A stretch of 64,000 nt of DNA from Phialocephala subalpina (GCA_900073065.1 FJOG01000005.1:921420-985419); one strand, 5' to 3'. Shown: positions 34,545 to 46,863, numbered from the stretch's first letter. Notes: a model not told the origin generated them from the letters alone. A program made the numbers and translations.

Positions 34545-34640
34545 TGTGAAGGCGGACCCCGAGAAGTATCTGCCCCACATGCTCAACCTTTCGACGCCAC
34601 AACCTCGACTTCGACATCAAGTTCCTGTCGGACCATCAAG

Positions 34641-35603
34641 ATGCATTTCTTCTCAACCGTGGCAGCAGCAGCAGCTCTCGCAGGCCTCGTCAATGCCGAT
34701 GCCTATGTTGCCGCCGCTGGCCCTCTTGTCCAGGTCTCAGCTTTCAAGGATGGCCCAACCAAGGCAGGAATGTACGTCTATGTACCAACCAAAAAGGCCG
34801 ACAAAGCTCCCATAATCGTCGCCATTCATTACTGCACAGGCACTGCCCAGAAATACTTCAGCGGTTCCAACTACGCCAGTCTCGCAGACACACACGGTTT
34901 CATCGTCATCTACCCCAACTCGCCATCTTCAGGAGGCTGCTGGGATGTTGCGTCGACTGGCTCGCTCACACACGGCAAGGGTGGTGACAGCGAGACCATT
35001 GTCAACATGGTGAAATACGCAGTTACGAACTACGGAGGTGATGCAGACAGAGTCTTTGCCACTGGTTCCAGCTCAGGTGCCATGATGACCAACGTTCTCG
35101 CTGGTGCGTACCCGGATGTCTTCAGGGCTGGATCAGTCTACTCTGGTGTTCCAGATGGATGCTTCTACGTTTCGGGTGCCACTACCGGAATGGCTACTCC
35201 TGGCTGGAGCAACTCGTGCGCGAATGGACAGAATATCAAGACTGCTCAGGCGTGGGGTGATCTTGTTCGAAGCTATTATCCTGGCTACAATGGCACTTAT
35301 CCCAAGATGCAAATGTGAGTTCTCAAAAGGTCCAAACATTTGACCAATGGCTGACAACGATATAGCTTCCACGGAACTGCTGACAACACTCTCGACTACC
35401 CCAATCTCGCTGAGCAAATGAAGGAATGGTCAAACGTGTTCGGCATCTCGTTCACAAAGAACGTTACTGGCACCCCTCAATCTGGATACACCCAGATGGT
35501 GTATGGTGACGGAACCAAGCTTGTTGGCTACTCTGCTCAAGGTGTCGGTCACACTGTTCCTATTCATGAGAGTATGGATTTGTCTTGGTTCGGGATCGCG
35601 TAG
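34641..35603 (+). CDS. Secreted carbohydrate esterase family 1 (acetyl xylan/feruloyl esterase)
   Basis: Two exons (34641-35314, 35366-35603; GTGAGT...TATAG intron of 51 nt) give 303 aa. A signal peptide MHFFSTVAAAAALAGLVNA ends near residue 19. The alpha/beta-hydrolase core shows PIIVAIHYCTG (oxyanion region), GSSSGAM with nucleophile Ser144, HGTADNTLDY with Asp231 as probable acid, and GVGHTVP with His287. Those elements in that order define CE1 acetyl xylan and feruloyl esterases of the PHB-depolymerase type. It removes acetyl or feruloyl groups from xylan outside the cell. No carbohydrate-binding module follows the catalytic domain. The triad looks complete and there is no lesion, unlike the secreted peroxygenase in this window. 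Confidence 0.9.
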
Positions 35604-36497
35604 ATGGATGTTGATGACCGAGATTGAAGTACGAGACGTTTGAGATTGAAAATCGGATGTAGATGGTGGTGGATGGATGTATATAGTAATGTGTTCTTTG
35701 GTCATGTCCATTCATTGTAAATAAATACATCATCACAACTGGCCTTCACTTTCAACCACATTGATTTTCACATGTTTATGGCTCAACTCGGCACTCACTT
35801 TAGCGCTATGAGGTTAGAAGTCTAAGCTCTCCCCGCTCAAACCATCAAAGAGCTGTCACCGAGGCAGTTTTATACTTTCCACTAGCCGTCATTAAGTAAA
35901 GATTTCAGAATAATTGTGCTTTTCCCAAACGATGTTGGTCACGTGTTGTGCTTCGGCCGAGGTTCCTTCAGGTGGCGTAGTCATGAAGCAAATTGATCAA
36001 GCCTAAAAGTCCTCCCGTGTTTAGTACAAAGGTACATAAACCTCCCTCTTTTACATTTTCGAAGATCATATCTTGATTTCATTCATACCTTCTCTTCATC
36101 GACCAAGTCACGCTCCTTGTCCCACCTCAAACGCCAGCCTCGGCTAACTCAACCTCACATCTAGACCGGACAAGGAAAGGGAGGAACGCCATCAACAGAA
36201 CAAATATGTGAAATATGGCTTCGGACGACTCAGATTCAGATTCCAGTTTTAATTCCGGCTCCGATGCGAGTGAGGTAAGGGTAGCTCATTTCTTGATCTG
36301 AACAGAGTGGCTTCTTCTCGCGTCTTCTTGTCACGTCGTCGAGTTCTCTGTTTGTATGAGCATCGTCAACAGATTGGACTGTCACTCTGCCAGTCCCATG
36401 CCTTCATCCAATTGTTCACTATTGTCATTCATTTAAATACCTCCATTTTTTCATTTCAACTGAGCTGCCCTAATCCCGGTGTTTCCGACTCGTTGCG
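35604..36497. other. Intergenic and 5' leader region with a possible alternative first exon
   Basis: Contains a TCACGTG word near 35939 and a C/T-rich leader. An ATG at 36215 opens a 20-codon acidic Ser/Asp exon ending at a good donor (36274|GTAAGG) that could splice to 36628; see the membrane-protein gene. Confidence 0.4.
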
Positions 36498-38105
36498 ATG
36501 AGCGTCTTGGTACGTCGAGTTGCATGTTTTATGCTTTCATCCCAGCGCATCTTCTCATCTCATTCATTGCATCCGCATCCTGAGGAAATCTTCATCCTAG
36601 CCTGATACTTACCCATTTTCTCAACAGACAAAACTCAAACCCAAAATTCTCGACTCAACCCCCACCAAACCCCAACTCAAAGCCCTCCTGCAACCCACCC
36701 CCACCACCGGCCTCACACCCCTCCACACCTTCATCTACTCCCTCACCTACCGGCACCTCGTCATATTCTCCCTGCCCATCCTCTCTCTCCTCGGCCTGTA
36801 CGGTACCTGGACCCTCGGATTGAAAAACGGACTCTTCGGCTCCATCGTCTCTTTACTCGAAGATCCGGAAGCAAGATTACCTGGCACAGATGAATTATTG
36901 ATCAGGAGCTATACGGGAGCAGGGTGGCTAGATAGACAATTGCAGGTTCTAGTAGCGTTTTTTGCGCCGGTATTGGATTTGGGGTTTGGGAGAGAGGGAT
37001 TGTTTCTTTTTAGTTTGTTTGGGTTGGGGCAGTTTGGGGCGGCGTGGATGGTGATGTGTTTGGAGGGGACGAGGGTGGGGAATAAAGGGTTGGCTGTTAG
37101 TTTGTGAGTCCCCAATTCGCACCTAGGACTGAAGAATGATGGAGGTGGAAGTGTTTTTGACTTTCGATCGATCTGAGGTTGAAGTACTGATTAAAACGCA
37201 GTGTTGGGACAGTAGGATGCATCTTCCAAAACATCTCCTTCACAGTCACGACTCCAATCTGGCTCCTAGTCCACCTCTTAACATCCCCAGTCTCGAAACC
37301 ATTCTCAGGAGCAAACGCCAATAGCGTCCTATTAATCCAACCCTGGGATCTCCGAATCCTGCCATTCTCAATCACGATTTCATACCTGCTGCCTTCGCTG
37401 CTGATGGGTTTACCTTCACCTGGAGTCATCAGTCCAATATCTCACCAACGCTGGATCGCCATTTGGCAAGCTTTCCCTATGTTGACCGTCATGACGCACT
37501 ACTTGCTGCGCACGGCGGTACAAAGCATCGCGCAACGGATATGGAAAGAAGATCCGAAGATCAGAGCTCCAACGCCGCTGGGAGCGGAGTATCTCAATAA
37601 CGCGAAATACGTCTATCAATTCATTCTCGGATTGTGCATTGCGACGCATGTCCCTGTTCTCCTGATCGCAATCCTTCCATCCTGGCTATTCCCGTCATTC
37701 TCTCCTCTTCTTTCGAGACTCGGTAGGGAGACAATCAGCAGTGTCTACATCCCCTATTTCCCATCCCTCACCCATAAATTATCCAGCTTTGCAGAGGGCG
37801 TGCATACGTTTCTGCTATGGGATATGTATATCGGGGCTACAGCCTTTGTTCTTTGGGCGGTATTGCTGTATCGGAATGCGACGACGGAAAAGGATATCGT
37901 GGATCCGAATAATAGTCTACCGAAATACAGGGAGTTGTTGGCGGGAGAGAAAGGAGGGAAGAAGGAGAAGGGTGATAAGGCGACGGGAAAGTTGGTGCTT
38001 AAGGTTGCGGGGTGGAGTTTGGTGGGTGGGCCGATGGCGGCGGTTGCGGTGTTGTTGTGGCAGAGGGATGCGGTTGTGAGGCAGAAGATTAAGCAGGGTA
38101 TATAA
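36498..38105 (+). CDS. Polytopic membrane protein, fungal-specific family
   Basis: Exons 36498-36509 (MSVL), 36628-37103 and 37202-38105 give 463 aa; donors GTACGT and GTGAGT, acceptors CAG. About eight hydrophobic segments are visible, starting with HLVIFSLPILSLLGLYGTW. SPGVISPISHQRWIAIWQAFPM stands in the middle, and a Lys-rich loop (GEKGGKKEKGDKATG) precedes the last helix. The family occurs beside secondary-metabolism genes in some fungi, but I cannot name its activity. An alternative first exon 36215-36274 encodes a 20-residue acidic N-terminus and is in phase with exon 2, so two transcripts are possible. No lesion. Confidence 0.75.
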
Positions 38106-38225
38106 TTTTTGACTGTGGAGATGTTGTGTAGGTTGGGAGGTATGGAGGTTTGGATAGATTGTAGGTGTTGTGCAAGTGAGAGCGATCATGTAGTCAAATC
38201 TGGTTGGAGTGTTAGTCATTTCATT

Positions 38226-39231
38226 TCATAGTATTGGGGGCGGTGAAGCGTCGAACATTGCTAGCCTTGTCAGCATGTATTGGTCTTCTATGTTCTTGAT
38301 GCCTCCCTTGAGATTGATGATGTTTTCAAGGCCATCCATGTCTGTTGTGAGGTCTTTCGAAGATCCAAAGCCATGCTAGAACGCTTGTCAGCAAATTCGT
38401 TTGCTCAGCGGACCATGATGAGCAATTTTCAAGTCCTCGTTAGCCGTGAAGATTCGGGAACCAGGACGTACCCCCCACATGCTGAGCGTCATAATAGCCC
38501 CTAAGGTTTCCGCACTCATAGCCCTCGCCTTGTCCTGCAATCGCACTTGTATCACTTTGATAAGTATTCAGTCGCCGAGCAAGGCATTCAGGTGTGGTCA
38601 TGAGGAACGAAAGAACATCTCCAAATAGGAGTGGCCCTCGGACTGGTCCTTCGTGTGGGATAATCCAATTCGGCATCCACATCCAGTGCCGAGAAAAGAC
38701 ATTTTTGGAGCGTTCGTTTGTCTGCATACTTTCGTTCCAGGTTGAGAAAGCTCGGCTCGCGGGCCATTTTGGTAGGTTGACGTATAAGACTGGTCCGTCT
38801 CGAAGGAAGAATGAATAAGGGACTTCCATCGTGGTAGGCTAAATCAGTATGACTGAACTGTGTAAGGAAGGATTGAATAAGAATGCAGAGAAGAGATGTT
38901 GCTTACTATTATCTTGATAAGGTAGTGCGAGTCTTGGCGAGGTAGCCAGGAAGAGTTGGGACGGTAGAGAAGCATCAATCTTAGATGAGGCTCGTGATAT
39001 CGAGTGGCTGTCTGCTGTAATTTCTTGTCGCAGAAGTAGTGCAGCACTCTCAAGGCGTTTTTGCGTCGTATAGCTTCTGGTTTCCGCGAGACGCCTGCTT
39101 CTATGGTAATCACGCATGACATGAGCCCGGATTTTCTTGCATGTATCTGCCTTCTTGGCATTAGAAGGAGTGGCAGCCACGAATTCCAAAGGTTTGACAT
39201 GATTCGATACAGATCGGGACGGAGGCCCCAT
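38226..39231 (-). pseudogene. Fungal transcription-factor-like gene, broken
   Basis: Exon 1 (39231-38907, donor GTAAGC) begins MGPPSRSV and contains LEFVAATPSNAKKADTCKK followed by IRAHVMRDYHRSRRLAE. This basic N-terminal motif is common to a large group of Pezizomycotina regulators that lack a recognisable Zn2Cys6 finger. The middle region reads WPASRAF and PLLFGDVLSFLM in one frame, then continues as LIKVIQVRLQDKARAMSAETLGAIMTL in another, which requires a frameshift near 38565. A donor (GTACGT) and acceptor (CAACAG) join it to MDGLENIINLKGGI near 38340, the family's conserved DGL..i..lrGGl motif. The end comes shortly after, earlier than in relatives. Probably a non-functional copy. Confidence 0.55.
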
Positions 39232-41089
39232 TTCTCTGCCACTCCTAATGTAGCAACCGCAGGCACTATTGACGCGGAAGATTGGCGAGCTTGTGGCGCA
39301 TCCATGATGTCAAACTCTATTGACAAAGAAGCGTAATCAATTTCGAGGGTCTCGAGTACTAAAGAGTCTCTTGCAGCTCGGGCTATTTTAGATCAACCCA
39401 GATGCTTCCTTAGAATATTTTGCAACATCAGCTTGGGTTTCGTTAGCAATTATGATGTGGAATCAATTGCTCGCGGGTATTGAACGAGATCGGGATTGTT
39501 GATCACGCAAGCACGGCGGGCTGGATGTCGGCTGGAAGGTTGCCTCCGCAGTACGAGATACACCGCCGAATGAGCACACAAAATGGCCCCGCAGGTCTCG
39601 AGACTAAGTACTATTCTAGAACGAGCCTGCAAACAGTGCGGTAATTGATTTTCAGCTCACATGGCAATTCGGAAGCTCTCCCAGGTAAGTTTCAGTCTTG
39701 ATGAAGAGAATTGATAACGCTTGAGATTGCTCCTTTGTGGAGTAATAAGAGAATATTAAAACATGCCGTAGAATGCCAACTGAAAGGCTTGCAATCAGAA
39801 AGCTAGAAGAGGAGGTGCAATCATACGACATCAGCATACACAACTCGACCTCGTCAGGCCAATCACCACATTTCTGCTTTGTAGGAGGCATACATATGTG
39901 AAACGAGCTCCTCACCGATTAAAACTCGAATGATAGACTCATCGACTCGAGCATCAGAACACTAAGTCATAGACCCAGAGGTATGAGGTACCTTGCAGGT
40001 GGACGGCACAGAAACCTCTAGGTAGTCAGCAGCATCAGCCTTGCTTCAAGTTTGTACCTCCGTAAGCTGCCCCGCATCGGCGGGCACTCGGCGAAGTTAC
40101 CGAGAACGGGTAGGGCTTGATTTTTAGAGTTCATTCGATGTTGCACTCCCACTCCCACTCCCACTCCCTGTTTGTTGGAACCACTTGAGACGCAGTGCGA
40201 GCATGCTCGCTGCAAGAAATCCGAACTAGACTTGAAACAGAAAATAAAGGCCTTGGCATTTCGATCTGACTGATACAATTCATGCAGAAACACTGGCCAA
40301 ATCCTAAATGGCAAAGCACGAATTGGGTGGAATCTAGTCCCAAAAATTTTCAAACAATCCATACGGATCTGGAACAACAAGGCTCTAAATTTAAGGACAG
40401 TAAAAACATTTCATCACTGAGAGCCCAAGACTAATAAAGAATGTCCACCTTCGCCAATGGTAATTACCAAAGACTTCGCGCAACATGCACCATAGGCACT
40501 GACATTCTTTTGCCACCTCTATCAACAGAACGAATTAGGGAATGGAAACCAATGAAGAATATTTCCGCTGCTGATATTCAATGTACGGCATTTGATTCAT
40601 ATCCACGATCGAGAAACCAGATTCAGCGGCATCTGAAGATGGTCGGTCTTTGACTCGTGGTGCTCTATGGCCATCACTTGACAGGTGTGGCATAGCTGCC
40701 GTTGCGTTGCAAGGAGAACTTGTTCAACTTCGTAAACACCTTCTCTTTGTAAATCTTGAGCGGCACCTCGAAGACAGAAAGGATCTGATGAATAGTTATC
40801 ACAAAACCAAAGACGGTTCGGCTCGCGGAGGTGCCAGTTTTACAAAAACGATCACGTGCACTTAGCTGAAACCCTTGAAAATGCCCCTCACCGAAACTGG
40901 AAGGACCCCGCTGATCCACCTCAAGCCGCCATTGAAACTTGTCCACCTCAGACAAAAACGCGTTCACGAGTCGAGATAGATTGAGCACGGCCTCTTGACG
41001 CAAAACATATCTGCAAATCAAACAATTCTCCACTCATGGGATATAAGCTCACTCATATCACCTCACAATAACCTCCATCCAAAGACAAC
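39232..41089. other. 1.8-kb region without a recognisable gene
   Basis: Open frames (for example 40018-40380 - and 40674-41033 -) carry no domain. A short ACTCCC hexamer repeat (four units) lies near 40145-40170. A TCACGTG word near 40851 lies upstream of the ARMT1 gene. Confidence 0.4.
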
Positions 41090-42759
41090 ATGGAGTTCGA
41101 CACCCAAACCCGTAAATGCACCTCTCAGAGCTATGGTAGCAGCAAAGGCTAATCCTCCATAGCTCCCTCGTCCACCTCTGACAAGACCTCTTTCGCATAC
41201 ACGTCCGCACGAGATCGGTGGCCCATTATCATTGTAAGCAGCGCCCCTGCTACGACGAGTTCTGCTGATAGAGAAGACTGGAGTCATCGACGATGTTCAT
41301 AGGGCAGTATCGGAGACGGAAGATGTGGACAAGCGGGCAGAAGGAAAGAAGATTGTCGAGGACATTGCGAAGCTGAAATATGAGTTGCAACACGATAGGA
41401 AGCTCACGTAAGAGCCTTCATACTTGGGAGAAGGAGAATTGGCTGACGGGACAGCCCTTTGCTGGATGATGGCTCAGCGGACATCGCTGGGTACAACAAG
41501 GAGCTCGAACAGCTAGGATATCCTTCGTGGTTCAATGTGCCATGGCTTTACGCCGAATGCTATCTCTACAGGTAAGCTTCACATCTGCCACGGAAAGCTT
41601 AGCTAATGGGACCAGGCGCGTCGCAACGTCAATGGCCCTCTCGAAGCACTGGAAATCCTACGATGTTTTTGCCCGCCAAAAGATAGGCACATTTCGATCC
41701 TCCCGACCCGCAGTTATCGAACTCGCTAGCAGATATCACGAACTCATTACACAGATGTCACATAAGGATGAGAAGCCAAAGGAAGAGGTTGACACCGCAG
41801 AGAAGATACTATTCATGGAGATGTGCGAAATCTGCCTATGGGGAAACGCTACGGATCTTTCTCTCCTCACATCCCTCACGTACGAAGACATCCAAAAGCT
41901 CCAAGGCTCAGAAGCACGAAAGGCATCGGAAAAGAACATTATCGTCAACGATCTGGGGGCTGCGTATAACGTCCTCAGGAAGGCCCAGACGGACGGCAAG
42001 GCCGAGAGAAGAGTGGATATTGTTCTCGACAATGCAGGCTTCGAGCTCTATGTCGACTTGATTCTAGCAGGTTTCCTACTCTCCTCTGGGCTGGCAACAA
42101 ATGTTATCTTACACCCGAAGTCCATTCCTTGGTTCGTGTCGGACGTTCTTCCAGCAGACTTTGGCGCACTCCTCAGCGCTCTCGTAACCGCGCAATCGTT
42201 CTACTCGACCCCCTCGGAAGAAGAATTGAATTCTGGCAAGAAGCCTGCAGCACTTGCCGAAAAGGAAATCAAGGAGCTTGCATTCCTTTTTCAGGAATGG
42301 AGCCATTTCCATTCTGAAGGCCAGCTCACGATTCGAACAAATGGGTTCTGGACAGAGGGAGGCAGCTTTTGGCGCTTACCTGCCACAGCGCCAAAGCTGC
42401 ATAACGATTTGAAGGAGAGCGAGCTCGTGATATTCAAGGGGGATCTGAATTACCGAAAGTTGACTGGTGATGTATGTCGCATTTTTCTACATGTTCTGTC
42501 ACTGGAACCTTACTAACTGAATTACTAGGCGATGTGGGACCCCACGACACCATTTACAACTGCACTTGGTCCACTTGGTCCCGGCTCGGGAGTCAATGTC
42601 CTGTCCCTTCGGACCTGCAAGGCCGACGTTGTCGTTGGCCTCAAGCCAGGCCAAGATGAAGAATTGCGAGCCACAGAAGGTGGCGGAGGAGACAGTGGAC
42701 AACGAGCATGGGCCTGGAACGGAAAGTGGGCCGTCTGCTCCTTCTCCAGTGGGAAGTAG
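41090..42759 (+). CDS. ARMT1-type damage-control phosphatase (DUF89)
   Basis: Six exons: 41090-41111, 41163-41233, 41277-41407, 41455-41571, 41616-42471, 42529-42759, giving 475 aa. Start MEFDTQT, then RDRWPIII|TGVIDDVHRAV, ELQHDRKLT, PSWFNVPWLYAECYLYRR, and further on VDIVLDNAGFELYVDL (the Asp-rich metal-binding core of DUF89) and VIFKGDLNYRKLTGD, both diagnostic. Orthologues are S. cerevisiae YMR027W (Hrt2) and human ARMT1; they are metal-dependent phosphatases acting on damaged or surplus sugar phosphates such as fructose-1-phosphate. All five introns fit consensus and every junction restores a family motif. Length matches the family. No lesion. Confidence 0.92.
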
Positions 42760-43323
42760 ACGACTCACGCATATAATAGATGTTTGGCATTGTTTCCGGC
42801 GAAAGTTTATAGACTTACATTGGCTCATGGCTGCATAGCGAAGTTACTAGACTTGAGAATTGTTGCATCAGGGCATAGCGAGATACCACTTGGGAAGTTA
42901 TTAGACTTGCGAAAGCAGTTTGTCTGTTAGGATACCACACCAAGAGGGAAGTCATAAGACCTTGCGATTTGACCGGGTCGATTGTTCATAGGAATTCATC
43001 GAATTTGTCTACAAATTACTCACCAGGACCAGGTTAGGTCAATGTTGCTAGCCTTTTCATGAGTTCTGCGAATACTATGAAAGCCGACGGATGTCTATCA
43101 GGTTCGTTTACAAGCCATCCCTTCCTGCCCAATATGGTACACTACTTCTCTCCATGTATACCCCAACGCTCAAAGCCTCGCTCGACTTCTTACGACAACT
43201 GATTCCATCCTTCGACATCAATATCTGCATTCCACCATTAAAGTAATACAACACCCCCCTCAATTAACAATAATAAATCCATCACCGCTTTCCGCACGAC
43301 CAGCAGCCGCCGATCCTGCAGCA
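42760..43323. other. Convergent intergenic region
   Basis: Between the ends of ARMT1 (+) and the proline-rich gene (-). No gene seen. Confidence 0.4.
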
Positions 43324-44437
43324 TCAGCAGCTGAAGACTGAAGACTGAAGACTATGACTATGACTGTGGCTGACATGCGACCCATCTTCCGCTGTCATTG
43401 ACCCAATCAATGTCGAAGATCCAGAGGCTGAAGTGGTTGATGGAGGTGGAGATTCTAAGCTAGTAGTAGAAAAGGGGAGGTCGAATGCGACTCTTCGATT
43501 AGGGCGTTTTGAGGACGGGGCTTGTGTTGATGTTTGGGAGGGGTCGGGAGAATGGATGATGGGAGAGATGGTTGCGGCTTGTGAAGGTTGTGGGGTTTGG
43601 GCTGGTTGTGCTGGTTGTGCTGGTTGATTTGGAGCAGGTTGAGGAGGTGCTGCTGTCGCGGGAGTTGGGTTTGCGGGACGAGCTGGATTGGTGGGAGCAT
43701 TTCGAGTTGCAGCTTGAGCAGGAGCAGCAGTAGGAGCTGGCTGATTCACAACCGGCACAAAGCTCATCGGGAACGTCATACCCGGGACCTGCATCGGAAC
43801 GGCTCCTTGCATCGGAATTATAGGAGGCATCCATCCCGCAACCTGAGGACTCCATCCCGGTGGTAGACCTCCGAAGTCATATCCATACAAAGGATTATGT
43901 CCTGCTCTCAGCCCAACTTGTCCTCCTGCTCCAAATACCACGGTTGGGAGGCCATTGCTGGCGGGGGCGTAGTGCGTTACAGGCGTCAACCTTCCACCCA
44001 CGAACTCCCATCGCGGACTTTGGGGTGTATTGGCTGGGACCGGTAGCGGGGTGCCGTAGGAGCCGGGTCCGGGTGTGATTTGAGGGGCTGTGAGACGGGG
44101 CGTGGTTGGGTATGGGAGGTTGATGATATTATGGGGAAGGCCGGGAGGGTAGAAGAGTTGAGGTTGTGGGAAGGGTTGGAGGGGTTGGAGGAGTTGTGGG
44201 ATGGGAGGAAGACCTTCTTCAAGTCAGTATACCTCTTTCAGACCATACCGGGAGTTTCGCGGAAGTGAGTTGCGCGCTTCTAGGGGATGAAGCGAGCAAG
44301 ACTCGTTAAGTGATGCAAGAGGAAATAAGACATGAAGAAATCAGCTTACCGAAGGGTCCGTATGTCGTTCCTAGTAGAGGAAGGGGTGGATAGAAAGGTC
44401 GTGAGGCGCAGGTCGGACAGGGTGTTGGTGTGTTCAT
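43324..44437 (-). CDS. Proline-rich low-complexity protein (about 325 aa)
   Basis: Exon 1 is 44437-44350 (MNTPTPCPTCASRPFYPPL, ending YGPFG at donor GTAAGC). Exon 2 runs from about 44213 to 43324. The exon-2 acceptor could be 44214 or 44217, a one-codon difference. The product is Pro-rich throughout (LLQPLQPFPQPQLFYPP, then QPAQPAQPAQTPQPSQ), with a more conserved-looking centre (RWEFVGGRLTPVTHYAPAS and GLRAGHNPLYGYDFGGLPPGW). It ends in a His/Ser stretch (SHSHSHSLQSS). A CPTC pair stands near the start. No domain recognised; probably an intrinsically disordered protein. The DNA of the C-terminus holds short GAAGACT and CTATGA direct repeats. Confidence 0.55.
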
Positions 44438-44891
44438 TTGAAAGGGTGTTGTTGGGTGTGAGCCAGCGATATGACAGCGCAGGATGGGACCTGCTGAGAG
44501 GTGGTTGCATGGGTGGTAGTGGGTGGTTTGTTGGGCACATGTTCAGTGCTAGTGTTGTGTCGAATGGTCTGAATGAGATGTCGATGGTTGAGAGCGAGGA
44601 TGACGATGCTGGTTGGGGCTTGCGGAGCTGTCTGGGATATGAGAAGCTATTTATGGGCAGGATGTTAGAGAGAAAGTGAAAGCTGTGAATCATTGGACCT
44701 GGAGGACAGCGGACATGTGACTCAAATATTGGCCAAAGGAGAATTCAGTTGCTCGGATGATTCACAAGCATCTACTTGTCCTATCAAAGCCTTCTCCCCT
44801 CATTATGCAAAGCAATTCACTTTTCGCCAGGTCCTCTACGCACCTCGACCCTCCGTCACTCTCCAAGCAGCATTCGAGCATCTTCTTCTGT
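44438..44891. other. Upstream region of the proline-rich gene
   Basis: Promoter side of the proline-rich gene and 3' flank of the GNAT gene at 44892. An open minus frame (44346-44693) overlaps exon 1 in another frame and has no family features. Confidence 0.35.
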
Positions 44892-45764
44892 TCATTTGTG
44901 AACTTTCACAAATGTCGTCTTGGCATACGCCAGACTGAAGCCCGCCCGCTCAATATTCCTCGAACTCCCATTCTGAGGCCTCGCACCAACAGAAGCAAGA
45001 TCATACCCCGCCTTCCTCGCATCCGCCATCCGTGCCTTGAGCAATGCAGCCTGGATTCCTCGGCCCCGATACTCAGGCAACGTACTATCAATATACATAT
45101 GTGCCACTCCCCCCTTCGACGTTTTAATCAACGCCATCCCGGCTGAGCCAGCAACTTTTCCATCAACCATTGCGAAATAGAGACTTGTGTCTTCACGGAA
45201 TACCGCTATACGTCCTAGAGTTTCGAGGAGGAGTGGAAGGCGTCCATTGTCTTTGTACCCCGCCAGAGACATAGCTGGGAATTCGTGAGCACGGTCAGCT
45301 GGGAGCCTAAGTATGGTCATTCCTGGAACTTCGGCTTCCTCGAGGTCTTCGTCGGTCAGAGCACGTGCATATTGGTTGATGAAACCATTCACACTGTATC
45401 CACGAGAGTTCAAAACTTGAATTGCTGAAGCATCAGCATGTGGGCATAAATCGATCTCCGTAAAATCGACCCCAATTTCAGTATACCATTCCTCGGCTTT
45501 GGCGAGATCCTCGGTGGAGACTGGACCTGCCATCCCGTAACTGACGATATGGTTCAGCTTGCGTCCGAACACGGGCAGAGTGATCCCAGCCGCCCCATTG
45601 CCAACAGATATGATTTGAGACTTTTGGTCTGGGAAAAACTTAGAACAGGCTTCTACTTGTCGAGTCAGATGGAGGATGTCTGCTTCTTCGAGCCGTTGGG
45701 CGGTGGAGAGTGTGGTGAGGAGCATCTCTGATGTGTAGTCCTTGCAGAGGTATCCTTTCTTCAT
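44892..45764 (-). CDS. GNAT-family acetyltransferase (290 aa)
   Basis: Single exon. The C-terminal 150 residues carry the GNAT fold: SLYFAMVDGKVAGSAGMALI, GGVAHMYIDSTLPEYRGRGIQAALLKAR (with the acetyl-CoA loop R-G-R-G-I-Q), DLASVGARPQNGSSRNIERAGF and a final strand. The N-terminal half (residues 1-140) resembles the first domain of two-domain GNAT proteins, with WYTEIGVDFTEIDLCPHAD and NGFINQYARAL. The acetyl-CoA site is intact. The substrate is unknown; the fold suggests a small-molecule acetyltransferase. ATG chosen as the first in frame; no introns, no lesions. Confidence 0.85.
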   Translation of the reverse strand: MKKGYLCKDYTSEMLLTTLSTAQRLEEADILHLTRQVEACSKFFPDQKSQIISVGNGAAGITLPVFGRKLNHIVSYGMAGPVSTEDLAKAEEWYTEIGVDFTEIDLCPHADASAIQVLNSRGYSVNGFINQYARALTDEDLEEAEVPGMTILRLPADRAHEFPAMSLAGYKDNGRLPLLLETLGRIAVFREDTSLYFAMVDGKVAGSAGMALIKTSKGGVAHMYIDSTLPEYRGRGIQAALLKARMADARKAGYDLASVGARPQNGSSRNIERAGFSLAYAKTTFVKVHK

Positions 45765-46863
45765 TCAAATGCCCCCGGCTACTTGGTAAATTCGACTTGA
45801 AGCATTCGAATATTCCAAAGAACACATGGGCATGTTGTGCTCCTCGAGTGAGTCATCGTGCAACGTATAGAACTTGGACTAAGGAGCCGATATCGGAGCT
45901 GACATACTTTAAAGGACGAGCATTGTTCAATATTTGTTTTCTTCGACCAGAATCTCGTGTACGACGCTTATCTCGAGACATCCACCGGTAGTCTCGCGAG
46001 TGGCAATCCACTATTCGGCGGTTCCTTCAGTCTCCCAGCAATGACTCCACCTCACTTCACGATAATTCGGGAAAGAGAGGAACTCCATCATCCCAGTGAA
46101 CTCGCTGAACATTCAACCAGCGACAGTATGCAGAACTGTTCACCTCTGGCACGTGGACATGAAGTAAAACGGTTCTGTTGGCTGATGCCCCTGAGCCCCT
46201 TTGATTTAGCGAGTTCGCCTCCGGCCTAATGACGCTAGCGCGAGAGGGAGACAAGAGATGGGGTAAAATTCGAGGCTGACCGGAGTCCGGGGGTTCCACA
46301 TGGGAATCCTGAGCCTAGTGATCTAGGTTCGAATGGGCATGCACGAAGCTCAGACATGTTTCAATTCACCGCTTCCCCAGGTGCGAAATAAGTCTGAGCG
46401 CTGGCTGCGCAATATTTGAGAGAGGGCTGCAGCGTTCTCCGCATGGGTTCATCAATGGTATGCCAGTGATTTCTCACGACTCACAAGCCCTACTGGCCCA
46501 GTCAATCAGCCGCAGAGAAAGCCCCGTCAAAACTTAAATCACGAAGTTGTGATAGAGGTCAAGGTTTAGCTGCAGGAAATACCTGTGCTTCAGCCCCTGC
46601 AGCTGCATTTCACCCCACTGCTCAGCCTCCACAACTTTTTGTGGTGAAGAATGATGTCGATCATGAAGAAGAGAAAAGGGGGATTAATTGTCAAGATGCG
46701 GTCTTAACATATTTGGATCTCATCTTGTCATCTTGTCGACTCGAAGTCGCAACCATTCTTCATAATAATCTGCAAGGACGAGAGGTGCTATCTCGCCGTC
46801 GTGTGATGCATTCCAGCACCCCACCCTATTGGTGCTTCGCAAGCCCTAAGCCGTGTCAGGTAA
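45765..46863. other. 1.1-kb intergenic region
   Basis: Promoter of the GNAT gene and of the CorA-like gene (divergent pair). No gene recognised. A CCTGAGCCCC...TTTAGCGAG word pair near 46190-46212 recurs near 49668-49690. Confidence 0.35.

Noticed and set aside
38572..38580. TGA in the regulator relic as another nonsense mutation
   Set aside because: It lies in the frame used only after the frameshift; the upstream frame avoids it, so a single indel explains the data better.
40674..41033. 119-codon minus-strand frame
   Set aside because: Only moderate protein-like character, no family, and it lies in the promoter region of the ARMT1 gene.
46300..46345. Possible tRNA (a GGTTCGAAT-like T-loop word)
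   Set aside because: The bases on either side do not pair into a five-bp stem and no acceptor or anticodon arms can be drawn.
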